From positions 44,310,757 to 44,374,756 of the forward strand of contig CM059560.1 in the NCBI GenBank assembly GCA_030386875.1: DNA of 64,000 nt. The letters are read 5' to 3'. Under the pieces are notes generated by a model. The model was not told the DNA's origin. It ran no database searches and saw nothing but the letters and a program-made list of their open reading frames with translations. The DNA is from Morinoia aosen. Taxonomy: Eukaryota > Arthropoda > Malacostraca > Amphipoda > Talitridae. Every line of letters begins with the position of its first letter. Positions within the stretch are counted from its first letter, which is position 1. Positions 42,661 to 54,089 of this stretch are shown piece by piece. The translations under genes were made by a program, and so were the position numbers.

Positions 42661-42690
42661 GTACGTTCTAGAGATATTAATTTTCCTGTA
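42661..42690. repeat. 37-bp C monomer with an AATTT insertion
   Basis: A C monomer reads GAGATATTAATTTTCCTG instead of GAGATATTTCCTG, a five-base gain at about 42679-42683. The inserted bases are not a copy of neighbouring satellite sequence. No other copy of this variant was seen. Confidence 0.9.
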
Positions 42691-43241
42691 CTCCTATGTG
42701 CGCTGTAGAGATACCTTCTGTACTCCTTTGTGCGCTGTAGAGATACCTTCTGTACTCCTTTGTGCGCTGTAGAGATACCTTCTGTACTCCTTTGTGCGCT
42801 GTAGAGATACCTTCTGTACTCCTTTGTACGCTGTAGAGATACCTCGTGTACTCCTATGTACGTTCTAGAGATATTTCCTGTACTCCTTTGTGCGCTGTAG
42901 AGATACCTTCTGTACTCCTTTGTGCGCTGTAGAGATACCTTCTGTACTCCTTCGTGCGCTGTAGAGATACCTTCTGTACTCCTTTGTGCGCTGTAGAGAT
43001 ACCTTCTGTACTCCTTTGTACGTTCTAGAGATATTTCCTGTACTCCTCTGTGCGCTGTAGAGATACCTTCTGTACTCCTTTGTACGCTGAAGAGATACCT
43101 CGTGTACTCCTCTGTACGTTCTAGAGATATTTCCTGTACTCCTTTGTGCGCTGTAGAGATACCTTCTGTACTCCTTCGTGCGCTGTAGAGATACCTTCTG
43201 TACTCCTTTGTGAGCTGTAGAGATACCTTCTGTACTCCTTT

Positions 43242-43257
43242 GTACGCTGCGCTGTAG
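43242..43257. repeat. 37-bp monomer with CGCTG duplicated
   Basis: GTACGCTGCGCTGTAG carries CGCTG twice (43245-43249 and 43250-43254), a simple five-base slippage duplication. It is unique in the window as far as I can see. Confidence 0.9.
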
Positions 43258-43559
43258 AGATACCTTCTGTACTCTTTTGTGGGCTGTAGAGATACCTTCT
43301 GTACTCCTTTGTACGTTCTAGAGATATTTCCTGTACTCCTTTGTGCGCTGTAGAGATACCTTCTGTACTCCTTTGTACGCTGTAGAGATACCTTCTGTAC
43401 TCCTTCGTGCGCTGTAGAGATACCTTCTGTACTCCTTTGTACGCTGTAGAGATACCTCGTGTACTCCTTTGTACGTTTTAGAGATATTTCCTGTACTCCT
43501 TTGTTCGCTGTAGAGATACCTTCTGTACTCCTTTGTGCGCTGTAGAGATACCTTCTGTA

Positions 43560-43700
43560 CTCCTTTGTGCGCTGTAGAGATACCTTCTGTACTTCTTTGT
43601 ACGCTGTAGAGATACCTTCTGTACTCCTTTGTGCGCTGTAGAGACACCTTCTGTACTCCTTTGTACGCTGAAGAGATACCTCGTGTACTCCTTTGTACGT
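43560..43700. repeat. Satellite block shared across the LTR insertion, left partner
   Basis: The ordered run TACTTCTTTGTACG, GAGACACC (43641) and TACGCTGAAGAG then CCTCG recurs at 53620-53765 (GAGACACC at 53698). The offset is 10,057 bp: the 1,035-bp insertion with its target duplication, plus 282 monomers minus two bases. The two missing bases match the single-base deletions at 47240 and 52103. Confidence 0.8.
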
Positions 43701-46700
43701 TCTAGAGATATTTCCTGTACTCCTTTGTGCGCGGTAGAGATACCTTCTGTATTCCTTCGAGCGCTGTAGAGATACCTTCTGTACTCCTTTGTGCGCTGTA
43801 GAGATACATTCTGTACTCCTTTGTACGCTGTAGAGATACCTTCTGTACTCCTTTGTGTGCTGTAGAGATACCTTCTATACTCCTTTGTACGCTGTAGAGA
43901 TACCTCGTGTACTCCTTTGTACGTTCTAGAGATATTTCCTGTACTCCTTTGTGCGCTGTAGAGATACCTTCTGTACTCCTTTGTGCGCTGTAGAGATACC
44001 TTCTGTACTCCTTTGTGCGCTGTAGAGATACCTTTTGTACTCCTTCGTGCACTGTAGAGATACCTTTTGTACTCCTTTGTGCGCTGTAGAGATACCTTCT
44101 GTACTCTTTTGTACGATGTAGAGATACCTCGTGTACTCCTTTGTACGTTCTAGAGATATTTCCTGTACTCCTTTGTGCGCTGTAGAGATACCTTCTGTAC
44201 AACTTTGTGCGCTGTAGAGATACCTTCTGTACTCCTTTGTGCGCTGTAGAGATACCTTCTGTACTCCTTTGTGCGCTGTAAAGATACCTTCTGTACTCCT
44301 TTGTGCGCTGTAGAGATACCTTCTGTACTCCTTTGTGCGCTGTAGAGATACCTTCTGTACATCTTTGTGCGCTGTAGAAATACCTTCTGTACTCCTTTGT
44401 GCGCTGTAGAGATACCTTCTGTACTCCTTTGTGCGCTGTAGAGATACCTCGTGTACTCCTTTGTACGCTGTAGAGATACCTTCTGTACTCCTTTGTGCGC
44501 TGTAGAGATACCTTCTGTACTCCTTTGTGCGCTGTAGGGATACCTTCTGTACTCCTTTGTGCGCTGTAGAGATACCTCGTGTACTCCTTTGTACGTTCTA
44601 GAGATATTTCCTGAACTCCTTTGTTCGCTGTAGAGATACCTTCTGTACTCCTTTGTGCGCTGTAGATATACCTTCTGTACTCCTTTGTGCGCTGTAGAGA
44701 TACCTTTTGTACTCCTTCGTGCGCTGTAGAGATACCTTTTGTACTCCTTTGTGCGCTGTAGAGATACCTTCTGTACTCTTTTGTACGCTGTAGAGATACC
44801 TCGTGTACTCCTTTGTACGTTCTAGAGATATTTCCTGTACTCCTTTGTGCGCTGTAGAGATACCTTCTGTACTCCTTTGTGCGCTGTAGAGATACCTTCT
44901 GTACTCCTTTGTGCGCTGTAGAGATACCTTCTGTACTGCTTTGTGCGCTGTAGAGATACCTCGTGTACTCCTTTGTACGCTGTAGAGATACCTTCTGTAC
45001 TCCTTTGTGCGCTGTAGAGATACCCTCTGTACTCCTTTGTGCGCTGTAGAGATACCTCGTGCACTCCTTTGTGCGCTGTAGAGATACCTTCTGTACTCCT
45101 TTGTGCGCTGTAGAGATACCTTCTGTACTCCTTTGTGCGCTGTAGAGATACCTTCTGTACTCCTTTGTGCGCTGTAGAGATACCTTCTGTACTCCTTTGT
45201 ACGCTGTAGAGATACCTCGTGTACTTCTTTGTACGTTCTAGAGATATTTCCTGTACTCCTTTGTGCGCTGTAGAGATACCTTCTGTACTCCTTTGTGCGC
45301 TGTAGAGATACCTTCTTTACTCCTTTGTGCGCTGTAGAGATACCTTCTGTACTCCTTTGTGCGCTGTAGAGATACCTTCTGTACTCCTTTGTGCGCTGTA
45401 GAGATACCTTCTGTACTCCTTTGTACGCTGTAGAGATACCTCGTGTACTCCTTTGTACGTTCTAGAGATATTTCCTGTACTCCTTTGTGCGCTGTAGAGA
45501 TACCTTCTGTACTCCTTTGAGCGCTGTAGAAATACCTTCTGTACTCCTTTGTGCGCTGTAGAGATACCTTCTGTACTCCTTTGTGCGCTGTAGAGATACC
45601 TCGTGTACTCCTTTGTACGCTGTAGAGATACCTTCTGTACTCCTTTGTGCGCTGTAGAGATACCTTCTGTACTCCTTTGTGCGCTGTAGAGATACCTTCT
45701 GTACTCCTTTGTGCGCTGTAGAGATACCTTCTGTACTCCTTTGTGCACTGTAGAGATACCTTCTGTACTCCTTCGTGCGCTGTAGAGATACCTTCTGTAC
45801 TCCTTTGTGCGCTGTAGAGATACCTTCTGTACTTCTTTGTGCGCTGTAGAGATACCTTCTGTACTCCTTTGTACGCTGTAGAGATACCTCGTGTACTCCT
45901 TTGTACGTTCTAGAGATATATCCTGTACTCCATTGTGCGCTGTAGAGATACCTTCTGTACTCCTTTGTGCGCTGTAGAGATACCTTCTGTACTCCTTTGT
46001 GCGCTGTAGAGATACCTTCTGTACTCCTTTGTACGCAGTAGAGATACCTTCTGTACTCCTTTGTACGCTGTAGAGATACCTCGTGTACTCCTTTGTACGT
46101 TCTAGAGATATTTCCTGTACTCCTATGTGCGCTGTAGAGATACCTTCTGTATTCCTTTGTGCGCTGTAGAGATACCTTCTGTACTCCTTTGTGCGCTGTA
46201 GAGATACCTTCTGTACTCCTTTGTGCGCTGTAGAGATACCTTCTGTACTCCTTTGTGCGCTGTAGAGATACCTTATGTACCCCTTTGTGCGCTGTAGAGA
46301 TACCTTCTGTACTCCTTTGTGCGCTGTAGAGATACCTTCTGTACTCCTTTGTACGCTGTAGAGATATTTCCTGTACTCCTTTGTGCGCTGTAGAGATACC
46401 TCGTGTACTCCTTTGTACGTTCTAGAGATATTTCCTGTACTCCTTTGTGCGCTGTAGAGATACCTTCTGTACTCCTTTGTGCACTGTAGAGATACTTTCT
46501 GTACTCCTTTGTGCGCTGTAGAGATACCTTCTGTACTCCTTTGTGCGCTGTAGAGATACCTTCTGTACTCCTTTGTGCGCTGTAGAGATACCTTCTGTAC
46601 TCCTTTGTGCGCTGTAGAGATACCTTCTGTACTCCTTTGTGCGCTGTAGAGATACCTCGTGTACTCCTTTGTACGTTCTAGAGATATTTCCTGTACTCCT

Positions 46701-49593
46701 TTGTGCCCTGTAGAGATACCTTCTGTACTCCTTTGTGCGCTGTAGAGATACCTTCTGTACTCCTTTGTGCGCTGTAGAGATACCTCGTGTACTCCTTCGT
46801 ACGTTCTAGAGATATTTCCTGTACTCCTTTGTGCGCTGTAGAGATACCTTCTGTACTCCTTTGTGCGCTGTAGAGATACCTTCTGTACTCCTTTGTGCGC
46901 TGTAGAGATACCTTCTGTACTCCTTTGTGCGCTGTAGAGATACCTTCTGTACTCCTTTGTACGCTGTAGAGATACCTCGTGTACTCCTTTGTACGTTCTA
47001 GAGATATTTCCTGTACTCCTTTGTGCGCTGTAGAGATACCTTCTGTACTCCTTTGTGCGCTGTAGAGATACCTTCTGTACTCCTTTGTGCGCTGTAGAGA
47101 TACCTTCTGTACTTCTTTGTACGCTGTAGAGATACCTCGTGTACTCCTTTGTACGTTCTAGAGATATTTCCTGTACTCCTTTGTGCGCTGTAGAGATACC
47201 TTCTGTACTCCTTTGTGCGCTGTAGAGATACCTTCTGTACCCTTTGTGCGCTGTAGAGATACCTTCTGTACTCCTTTGTGCGCTGTAGAGATACCTTCTG
47301 TACTCCTTTGTGCGCTGTAGAGATACCTCGTGTACTCCTTTGTACGTTCTAGAGATATTTCCTGTACTCCTTTGTGCGCTGTAGAGATACCTTCTGTACT
47401 CCTTTGTGCGCTGTAGAGATACCTTCTGTACTCCTTTGTACGCTGTAGAGATACCTCGTGTACTCCTTTGTACGTTCTAGAGATATTTCCTGTACTCCTT
47501 TGTGCGCTGTAGAGATACCTTCTGTACTCCTTTGTGCGCTGTAGAGATACCTTCTGTACTCCTTTGTACGCTGTGGAGATACCTTCTGTACTCCTTTGTA
47601 CGCTGTAGAGATACCTCGTGTACTCCTTTGTACGTTCTAGAGATATTTCCTGTACTCCTTTGTGCGCTGTAGAGATACCTTCTGAACTCCTTTGTGCGCT
47701 GTAGAGATACCTTCTGTACTCCTTTGTGCGCTGTAGAGATACCTTCTGTACTCATTTGTACGCTGTAGAGATACCTCGTGTACTCCTTTGTACGTTCTAG
47801 AGATATTTCCTGTACTCCTTTGTGCGCTGTAGAGATACCTTCTGTACTCCTTTGTGCGCTGTAGAGATACCTTCTGTACTCCTTTGTGCACTGTAGAGAT
47901 ACCTTCTGTACTCCTTTGTGCGCTGTAGAGATACCTTCTGTACTCCTTTGTACGCTGTAGAGATACCTCGTGTACTCCTTTGTACGTTCTAGAGATATTT
48001 CCTGTACTCCTTTGTGCGCTGTAGAGATACCTTCTGTACTCCTTTGTGCGCTGTAGAGATACCTTCTGTACTCCTTTGTGCGCTGTAGAGATACCTTCTG
48101 TACTCCTTTGTGCGCTGTAGAGATACCTTCTGTACCCCTTTGTGCGCTGTAGAGATACCTTCTGTACTCCTTTGTACGCTGTAGAGATACCTCGTGTACT
48201 ACTTTGTACGTTCTAGAGATATTTCCTGTACTCCTTTGTGCGCTGTAGATATACCTTCTGTACTCCTTTGTGCGCTGTAGAGATACCTTCTGTACTCCTT
48301 TGTGCGCTGTAGAGATACCTTCGGTACTCCTCTGTGCGCTGTAGAGATACCTTCTGTACTCCTTTCTACGCTGTAGAGATACCTCGTGTACTCCTTTGTA
48401 CGTTCTAGAGATATTTCCTGTACTCCTTTGTGCGCTGTAGAGATACCTTCTGTACTCCTTTGTGCGCTGTAGAGATACCTTCTGTACTCCTTTGTGCGCT
48501 GTAGAGATACCTTCTGTACTCCTTTGTACGCTGTAGAGATACCTCGTGTACTCCTTTGTACGTTCTAGAGATATTTCCTGTACTCCTTTGTGCGCTGTAG
48601 AGATACCTTCTGTACTCCTTTGTGCGCTGTAGAGATACCTTCTGTACTCCTTTGTGCGCTGTAGAGATACCTTCTGTACTCCTTTGTGCGCTGTAGAGAT
48701 ACCTTCTGTACTCCTTTGTACGCTGTAGAGATACCTCGTGTACTCCTTTGTACGTTCTAGAGATATTTCCTGTACTCCTTTGTGCGCTGTAGAGATACCT
48801 TCTGTACTCCTTTGTGCGCTGTAGAGATACCTTCTGTACTCCTTTGTACGCTGTAGAGATACCTCGTGTACTCCTTTGTACGTTCTAGAGATATTTCCTG
48901 TACTCCTTTGTGCGCTGTAGAGATTCCTTCTGTACTCCTTTGTGCGCTGTAGAGATACCTTCTGTACTCCTTTGTACGCTGTGGAGATACCTTCTGTACT
49001 CCTTTGTGCGCTGTAGAGATACCTTCTGTACTCCTTTGTACGCTGTAGAGATACCTCTTGTACTCCTTTGTACGTTTTAGAGATATTTCCTGTACTCCTT
49101 TGTGCGCTGTAGAGATACCTTCTGTACTCCTTTGTGCGCTGTAGAGATACCTTCTGTACTCCTTTGTGCGCTGTAGAGATACCTTCTGTACTCCTTTGTG
49201 CGCTGTAGAGATACCTTCTGTACTCCTTTGTACGCTGTAGAGATACCTCGTGTACTCCTTTGTACGTTCTAGAGATATTTCCTGTACTCCTTTGTGCGCT
49301 TTAGAGATACCTTCTGTACTCCTTTGTGCGCTGTAGAGATACCTTCTGTACTCCTTTGTGCGCTGTAGAGATACCTTCTGTACTCCTTTGTGCGCTGTAG
49401 AGATACCTTCTGTACTCCTTTGTGCGCTGTAGAGATACCTTCTGTACTCCTTTGTACGCTGTAGAGATACCTCGTGTACTCCTTTGTACGTTCTAGAGAT
49501 ATTTCCTGTACTCCTTTGTGCGCTGTAGAGATACCTTCTGTACTCCTTTGTGCGCTGTAGAGATACCTTCTGTACTCCTTTGTGCGCTGTAGA

Positions 49594-49598
49594 GATAC
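49594..49598. repeat. Target-site duplication, left copy (GATAC)
   Basis: GATAC is the last satellite sequence before the island and matches the first five bases after it. The bases outside differ (A before the left copy belongs to GTAGAGATAC; CACA precedes the right copy), so the duplication is five bases if the element ends in ACA. It can also be read as six bases, AGATAC, if the final A of the element is assigned to the target. Confidence 0.8.
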
Positions 49599-49815
49599 TG
49601 TCAGGGCATGGCCACCGTGACAGACCTGCCTCCTGGACGGACAACCTTGTAGAAGAATCGCATCTGCCGATCGGACGGACCTATTGTCGAGGCCGCTAGA
49701 TCTAGTTGCGTTGTCGTTAACAGGTCACGCCCTCGTGTGTGACAGGTATGTAAGAGCTGGATTAGGATTATTATAGCGTCTAGGACCATCCTCCTAATTG
49801 TCCATATTGATTTTG

Positions 49816-49822
49816 TATATAT
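49816..49822 (+). promoter_or_regulatory. TATA-like motif in the LTR
   Basis: TATATAT in a locally T-rich stretch (TTTTGTATATATCTTTG), about 218 bases into the island. If the LTR reads on the plus strand this could be its core promoter. There is no independent sign of a start site, and the motif is nearly symmetric, so strand and function are weakly supported. Confidence 0.25.
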
Positions 49823-50176
49823 CTTTGTTTGAACGTATCCGCTATTCCATGTAGTAGTCGTATGTATTGTTTGTGCCCTTCAGGCTATGGTGGAGAAGGA
49901 CGTATCCTATGGGAATTCTCTCGCCTCTCTAAACCATTCCAAACCTATGGAAAGGAGCTACGTTGGGAGAGGTCTTCGCTTGTAACCAGGCCTCCCGACC
50001 TCTTGTTGGCTCTTCCCAGCCCTCCGGCTTCCCGCCTGGAGTTGGGCTTCGCCATAGTCTAGAGCCTAGTACGACCAGCGCCTGCTTCATCTCGAGCTGC
50101 GCCGAGATCGCGGAGGTGGCTTTGGGGCCCCGACGAGTACGGGGAACCTAATCCTCCAGGGCCTGGACTCTGTGCC

Positions 50177-50296
50177 CTGTTGTAGCGTTACCGTGTCTGT
50201 TGTAGCGTTACCGTGTCTGTTGTAGCGTTACCGTGTCTGTTGTAGCGTTACCGTGTCTGTTGTAGCGTTACCGTGTTTGTTGGAGCGTTACCGTGT
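50177..50296. repeat. 20-bp minisatellite inside the LTR, six copies
   Basis: Six tandem copies of a 20-bp unit beginning CTGTTGTAGCG and ending TTACCGTGT. Copies 1-5 (50177-50276) are identical. Copy 6 (50277-50296) has two substitutions (TTGTTGGAGCG). A fragment ending GTGTAACC follows. The unit is not related to the 32-bp satellite by length or sequence beyond short words such as TGTAG. Short internal tandem repeats are common in LTR regulatory regions; whether these bind a factor cannot be judged here. Confidence 0.95.
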
Positions 50297-50628
50297 CAGC
50301 TGTGTAACCTAGGGTTAAGGATTACTTTAGGAACTAAGATTAGGGTAGGTTAGGTGTTCGGCTACCTCGGCCACCTGTTCGTCCCCGAGTGGCCGTTTTA
50401 GAGTACTAATATACTTTAAGACTCGTGTTCAACCAACCTTTCCTTTTCCATTCGGGTACCCTTTCCTTGAGTTTCGGTGGTACTCGAGTCAATCTGTACC
50501 CTTCCGGGGTCTCGCCACCCGTGTCGCCGGGTGAGTGCCGGCCCCGAGTTCTTACGTGAGGAGGCGGGTGCCTTTGCAAGGCTAGGAGGCTGGACATCAG
50601 CCCCTTGGTACCTTCGGAACCCCTCACA
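50297..50628. other. Distal part of the LTR island, no gene
   Basis: After the minisatellite the island continues as non-repetitive sequence. It holds telomere-like words: CCTAGGGTTAAGG at 50308-50320 and GATTAGGGTAGGTTAGG at 50338-50354. It then runs through GC-rich sequence to the end CCCTCACA. The words are degenerate and not tandem, so this is not a telomere array. No convincing open reading frame, polyadenylation signal or structured RNA is seen. Confidence 0.6.
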
Positions 50629-50633
50629 GATAC
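50629..50633. repeat. Target-site duplication, right copy (GATAC)
   Basis: The second GATAC, immediately after the terminal CCCTCACA of the island. The following bases CTTCTG are exactly those expected next in the monomer interrupted on the left. Confidence 0.8.
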
Positions 50634-53619
50634 CTTCTGTACTCCTTTGTACGCTGTAGAGATACCTTCTGTACTCCTTTGTGCGCTGTAGAGATACCTT
50701 CTGTACTCCTTTGTACGCTGTAGAGATACCTCGTGTACTCCTTTGTACGTTCCAGAGATATTTCCTGTACTCCTTTGTGCGCTGTAGAGATACCTTCTGT
50801 ACTCCTTTGTATGCTGTAGAGATACCTTCTGTACTCCTTTGTGCGCTGTAGAGATACCTTCTGTACTCCTTTGTGCGCTGTAGAGATACCTCGTGGACTC
50901 CTTTGTACGCTGTAGAGATACCTTCTGTACTCCTTTGTGCGCTGTAGAGATACCTTCTGTACTCCTTTGTGCGCTGTAGAGATACCTTCTGTACTCCTTT
51001 GTGCGCTGTAGAGATACCTTCTGTACTCCTTTGTGCGCTGTAGAGATACCTTCGGTACTCCTTTGTGCGCTGTAGAGATACCTTCTGTACTCCTTTGTGC
51101 GCTGTAGAGATACCTTCTGTACTCCTTTGTGCGCTGTAGAGATACCTTCTGTACTCCTTTGTACGCTGTAGAGATACCTCGTAAACTCCTTTGTACGTTC
51201 TAGAGATATTTCCTGTACTCCTTTGTGCGCTGTAGAGATACCTTCTGTACTCCTTTGTGCGCTGTAGAGATACCTTCTGTACTCCTTTGTGCGCTGTAGA
51301 GATACCTTCTGTACTCCTTTGTGCGCTGTAGAGATACCTTCTGTACTCCTTTGTGCGCTGTAGAGATACCTTCTGTACTCCTTTGTACGCTGTAGAGATA
51401 CCTCGTGTACTCCTTTGTACGTTTTAGAGATATTTCCTGTACTCCTTTGTGCGCTGTAGAGATACCTTCTGTACTCCTTTGTGCGCTGTAGAGATACCTT
51501 CTGTACTCCTTTGTGCGCTGTAGAGATACCTTCTGTACTCCTTTGTGCGCTGTAGAGATACCCCGTGTACTCCTTTGTACGTTGTAGAGATACCTTCTGT
51601 ACTCCTTTGTGCGCTGTAGAGATACCTTCTGTACTCCTTTGTGCGCTGTAGAGATACCTTCTGTACTCCTTTGTGCGCTGTAGAGATACCTTCTGTACTC
51701 CTTTGTGCGCTGTAGAGATACCTTCTGTACTCCTTTGTGCGCTGTAGAGATACCTCGTGTACTCCTTTGTACGTTCTAGAGATATTTCCTGTACTCCTTT
51801 GTGCGCTGTAGAGATACCTTCTGTACTCCTTTGTGCGCTGTAGAGATACCTTCTGTACTCCTTTGTGCGCTGTAGAGATACCTCGTGTACTCCTCTGTAC
51901 GTTCTAGAGATATTCCCTGTACTCCTTTGTGCGCTGTAGAGATACCTTCTGTATTCCTTTGTGCGCTGTAGAGATACCTTCTGTACTCCTTTGTACGCTG
52001 TAGAGATACCTCGTGTACTACTTTGTACGTTCTAGAGATATTTCCTGTACTCCTTTGTTCGCTGTAGATATACCTTCTGTACTCCTTTGTGCGCTGTAGA
52101 GATCCTTCTGTACTCCTTTGTGCGCTGTAGAGATACCTTCTGTACTCCTTTGTGCGCTGTAGAGATACCTTCTGTACTCCTTTGTACGTTCTAGAGATAT
52201 TTCCTGTACTCCTTTGTGCGCTGTAGAGATACCTTCAGTACTCCTTTGTACGCTGTAGAGATACCTCGTGTACTCCTTTGTACGTTCTAGAGATATTTCC
52301 TGTACTCCTTTGTGCGCTGTAGAGATACCTTCTGTACTCCTTTGTGCGCTGTAGAGATACCTTCTGTACTCCTTTGTGCGCTGTAGAGATACCTTCTGTA
52401 CTCCTTTGTACGCTGTAGAGATACCTCGTGTACTCCTTTGTACGTTCTAGAGAAATTTCCTGTACTCCTTTGTGCGCTATAGAGATACCTTCTGTACTCC
52501 TTTGTGCGCTGTAGAGATACCTTCTGTACTCCTTTGTGCGCTGTAGAGATACCTTCTGTACTCCTTTGTACGCTGTAGAGATACCTTCTGAACTCCTTTG
52601 TGCGCTGTAGAGATACCTTCTGTACTCCTTTGTACGCTGTAGAGATACCTCGTGTACTCCTTTGTACGTTCTAGAGATATTTCCTGTACTCCTTTGTGCG
52701 CTGTAGAGATACCTTCTGTACTCCTTTGTGCGCTGAAGAGATACCTTCTGTACTCCTTTGTGCGCTGTAGAGATACCTTCTGTACTCCTTTTTACGCTGT
52801 AGAGATACCTTCTGTACTCCTTTGTGCGCTGTAGAGATACCTTCTGTACTCCTTTGTACGCTGTAGAGATACCTCGTGTACTCCTTTGTACGTTCTAGAG
52901 ATATTTCCTGTACTCCTTTGTGCGCTGTAGAGATACCTTCTGTACTCCTTTGTGCGCTGTAGAGATACCTTCTGTACTCCTTTGTGCGCTGTAGAGATAC
53001 CTTCTGTACTCCTTTGTACGCTGTAGAGATACCTTCTGTACTCCTTTGTGCGCTGTAGAGATACCTTCTGTACTCCTTTGTACGCTGTAGAGATACCTCG
53101 TGTACTCCTTTGTACGTTCTAGAGATATTTCCTGTACTTCTTTGTGCGCTGTAGAGATACCTTCTGTACTCCTTTGTGCGCTGTAGAGATACCTTCTGTA
53201 CTCCTTTGTGCGCTGTAGAGATACTTTCTGTACTCCTTTGTGCGCTGTAGAGATACCTTCTGTACTCCTTTATACGTTCTAGAGATATTCCCTGTACTCC
53301 TTTGTGCGCTGTAGAGATACCTTCTGTACTCCTTTGTACGCTGTAGAGATACCTCGTGTACTCCTTTGTACGTTCTAGAGATATTTCCTGTACTCCTTTG
53401 TGTGCTGTAGAGATACCTTCTGTACTCCTTTGTGCGCTGTAGAGATACCTTCTGTACTCCTTTGTGCGCTGTAGAGATACCTTCTGTACTCCTTTGTACG
53501 CTGTAGAGATACCTCGTGTACTCCTTTGTACGTTCTAGAGATATTTCCTGTACTCCTTTGTGCGCTGTAGAGATACCTTCTGTACTCCTTTGTGCGCTAA
53601 AGAGATACCTTCTGTACTC

Positions 53620-53765
53620 CTTTGTGCGCTGTAGAGATACCTTCTGTACTTCTTTGTACGCTGTAGAGATACCTTCTGTATTCCTTTGTGCGCTGTAGAG
53701 ACACCTTCTGTACTCCTTTGTACGCTGAAGAGATACCTCGTGTACTCCTTTGAACGTTCTAGAGA
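53620..53765. repeat. Satellite block shared across the LTR insertion, right partner
   Basis: It has the same marker order as 43560-43700, with private changes (CTGTATTCC, TTTGAACGTTC). It shows that sequence left and right of the island had a common higher-order origin. Confidence 0.8.
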
Positions 53766-54089
53766 TATTTCCTGTACTCCTTTGTGCGCTGTAGAGATAC
53801 CTTCTGTACTCCTTTGTGCGCTGTAGAGATACCTTCTGTACTCCTTTGTGCGCTGTAGAGATACCTTCTGTACTCCTTTGTACGCTGTAGAGATACCTTC
53901 TGTACTCCTTTGTGCGCTGTAGAGATACCTTCTATACTTCTTTGTACGCTGTAGAGATACCTCGTGTACTCCTTTGTACGTTCTAGAGATATTTCCTGTA
54001 CTCCTTTGTGCGCTGTAGAGATACCTTCTGTACTCCTTTGTGCGCTGTAGAGATACCTTCTGTACTCCTTTGTGCGCTGTAGAGATAGC

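Larger units (their letters stand above)
1..49598. repeat. 32-bp satellite array, left block
   Basis: Uninterrupted head-to-tail 32-bp monomers, about 1,550 copies, beginning in mid-array at base 1. Three classes are visible. A has GTGCGCTG, then TAGAGATACC and TTCTGTACTCC. B has GTACGCTG and CCTCGTGTAC. C has GTACGTTCTAGAG and ATTTCCTGTAC. The usual order is a run of A (about 3 to 9), one B, one C, then A again. C monomers are therefore spaced in multiples of 32, for example 128, 192, 224, 288 and 352 bp between 14.7 and 16.4 kb. The A consensus has 15 G+C in 32 bases and the plus strand is pyrimidine-rich (20 of 32). Most monomers differ from consensus by 0-2 substitutions; length variants are rare. 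No gene, RNA gene or unrelated insertion is seen in this block. I cannot assign it to a named satellite family. No function is shown; a structural chromosomal role is only inference from size and organisation. Confidence 0.98.
49599..50628. mobile_element. Probable solo LTR of an LTR retrotransposon inserted in the satellite
   Basis: A 1,030-bp sequence unrelated to the satellite. It begins TGTCAGGG and ends CCCTCACA, which are imperfect terminal inverted repeats (7 of 8 bases pair) of the TG...CA type typical of LTRs. It is flanked by the 5-bp direct repeat GATAC (49594-49598 and 50629-50633). Deleting the element and one GATAC rejoins the array as an intact 32-bp monomer (GTAGAGATAC + CTTCTG), so this is a clean insertion. 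The array resumes directly at the 3' end, with no primer-binding site, gag or pol, so it is one LTR rather than a full element. Solo LTRs arise by recombination between the two LTRs of a full copy. A 5-bp duplication fits Gypsy- or BEL-like families, but I cannot name one. A TATA-like TATATAT lies at 49816-49822; no AATAAA was found on either strand, so orientation is undecided. Open frames inside are 60-77 codons with no recognisable motifs. A non-autonomous DNA transposon is a less likely alternative. Confidence 0.8.

Noticed and set aside
1-49598. CRISPR array
   Set aside because: The period of about 32 bp could suggest direct repeats, but there are no unique spacers. The whole period is conserved, and no cas genes are present.
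49599-49622. TGTCA...TGACA inverted repeat at the left end of the island as a regulatory hairpin
   Set aside because: Only five base pairs with a 14-base loop, so easily due to chance; the outer TGTCA is already explained as the LTR terminus.
50308-50354. Interstitial telomere array
   Set aside because: Only isolated TAGGG/TTAGG words, no tandem run.
49599-50628. Cut-and-paste DNA transposon
   Set aside because: The terminal match is only about eight bases, there is no transposase, and the 5-bp duplication with TGT...ACA ends fits an LTR better. Not fully excluded.
49601-50659. Short open frames of 60-77 codons in the island
   Set aside because: They overlap on both strands, lack recognisable domains and lie in a sequence with LTR termini. 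Length is what chance allows in GC-moderate DNA.
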